Source of the DNA: Candidatus Aerophobota bacterium | GTDB taxonomy: Bacteria > Aerophobota > Aerophobia > Aerophobales > B3-G15 | Length of the DNA stretch: 32,914 nucleotides | Reading direction: 5' to 3' | Assembly: GCA_030615365.1 (NCBI GenBank) | Contig: JAUWZM010000026.1 | Coordinates: forward strand, 1-32,914 | Part shown: positions 32,628-32,914 of the stretch, in pieces | Position numbering within the stretch: the stretch's first letter is position 1 | Layout: every line of letters begins with the position of its first letter | Position numbers and translations under genes: made by a program | Notes under the pieces: generated by a model | Databases searched by the model: none | The model's input: the letters and a program-made list of their open reading frames with translations, nothing else | What the model was told of the DNA's origin: nothing

Positions 32628-32914
32628 GGACAGGAGTGGTGGAAAGACCTTTATTAAAGATAGACTGTGACATAATTTTTTGTCTGTTCCGTGTTTATGT
32701 TCTTGATACTCAGGTTCCTTAAGGCAAGACTATAGATAGAGAACTCTGAAAAAAGCCTGAGACTGCTCTTTGCTCGGTGCTTTCCAATGTTGCGGTTAAG
32801 TTCTACTCTTATCTTTATGCTGTGGCTCTTATGGGCGATGTCTCAGGTTACAAGATAACTAAGAGTTTGAACGCATAGACCCGCCTTGATCGCCGCTGCC
32901 TTATGGAAACACCT
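32628..32914. other. 287-bp tail after the transketolase genes
   Basis: No recognised gene. One + strand frame is open from about 32749 to a TAG near 32878, reading for example FYSYLYAVALMGDVSGYKIT, but it has no start or family match and could be a remnant. No clear terminator was seen after the transketolase stop. Confidence 0.4.

Noticed and set aside
32749..32880. Possible transposase fragment in the final 287 bp
   Set aside because: The open frame has no start codon, no DDE motif and no recognisable family; it cannot be called from this sequence.

Overview
The window is about 33 kb of AT-rich bacterial DNA with every convincing gene on the + strand, short intergenic gaps and much translational coupling (TAATG, ATGA and TGATG overlaps). 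A secretin implies a diderm cell envelope. The aldehyde:ferredoxin oxidoreductase (AOR), an EtfA carrying two [4Fe-4S] motifs, and a two-subunit transketolase point to an anaerobic or fermentative lifestyle. I cannot name the taxon. The mix resembles uncultivated, deeply branching anaerobic phyla (Aerophobetes-, Atribacterota- or Omnitrophota-like), but that is inference. No rRNA, tRNA, CRISPR array or intact insertion sequence was seen.

Region 1 (1-2130) holds the end of a protein made of secretin N-type domains and a complete secretin. The secretin's repeated N-type modules lie after the barrel domain instead of before it. Region 2 (2316-9622) is housekeeping: hisG, purE, a TM1367-like cyclophilin-fold protein, enolase, isocitrate dehydrogenase, ftsH and ruvC. 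Region 3 (9892-13031) is an operon of acyl-CoA dehydrogenase, etfB and a ferredoxin-fused etfA, a likely electron-transfer and possibly electron-bifurcating unit. Region 4 (13257-21326) holds information-processing and cofactor genes: a prolyl-tRNA synthetase without its editing insertion, nusA, infB, truB, ribF, birA and coaX. The usual rimP, ylxR and rbfA are missing from this cluster.

Region 5 (21327-32627) looks like an accessory catabolic island. A LacI-family regulator has a near-consensus promoter and a strong palindromic operator candidate. It is followed by a 35-codon small ORF with an excellent ribosome binding site, an orphan sugar-binding protein, and an unassigned glycoside-hydrolase-like protein. 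Then comes a run of AOR, CoA-acylating (methylmalonate-semialdehyde-type) aldehyde dehydrogenase, a ferritin-like protein that has lost half its metal ligands, and split transketolase. No ABC permeases are present. Three near-identical direct copies of one repeat bracket lacI and the binding-protein/hydrolase pair.

The most unusual signal is between the genes. Many gaps are filled by inverted-repeat elements of several sequence families. Their arms are built from degenerate 7-10-bp units such as CACTAAGT/CACCAAGG/CACAAAGA. At 4242-4527 three different families are nested inside one another; at 9741-9853 two are nested. One element supplies the stop codon of etfA. I regard this nested, iterated-unit inverted-repeat system as the best candidate for something not well described.
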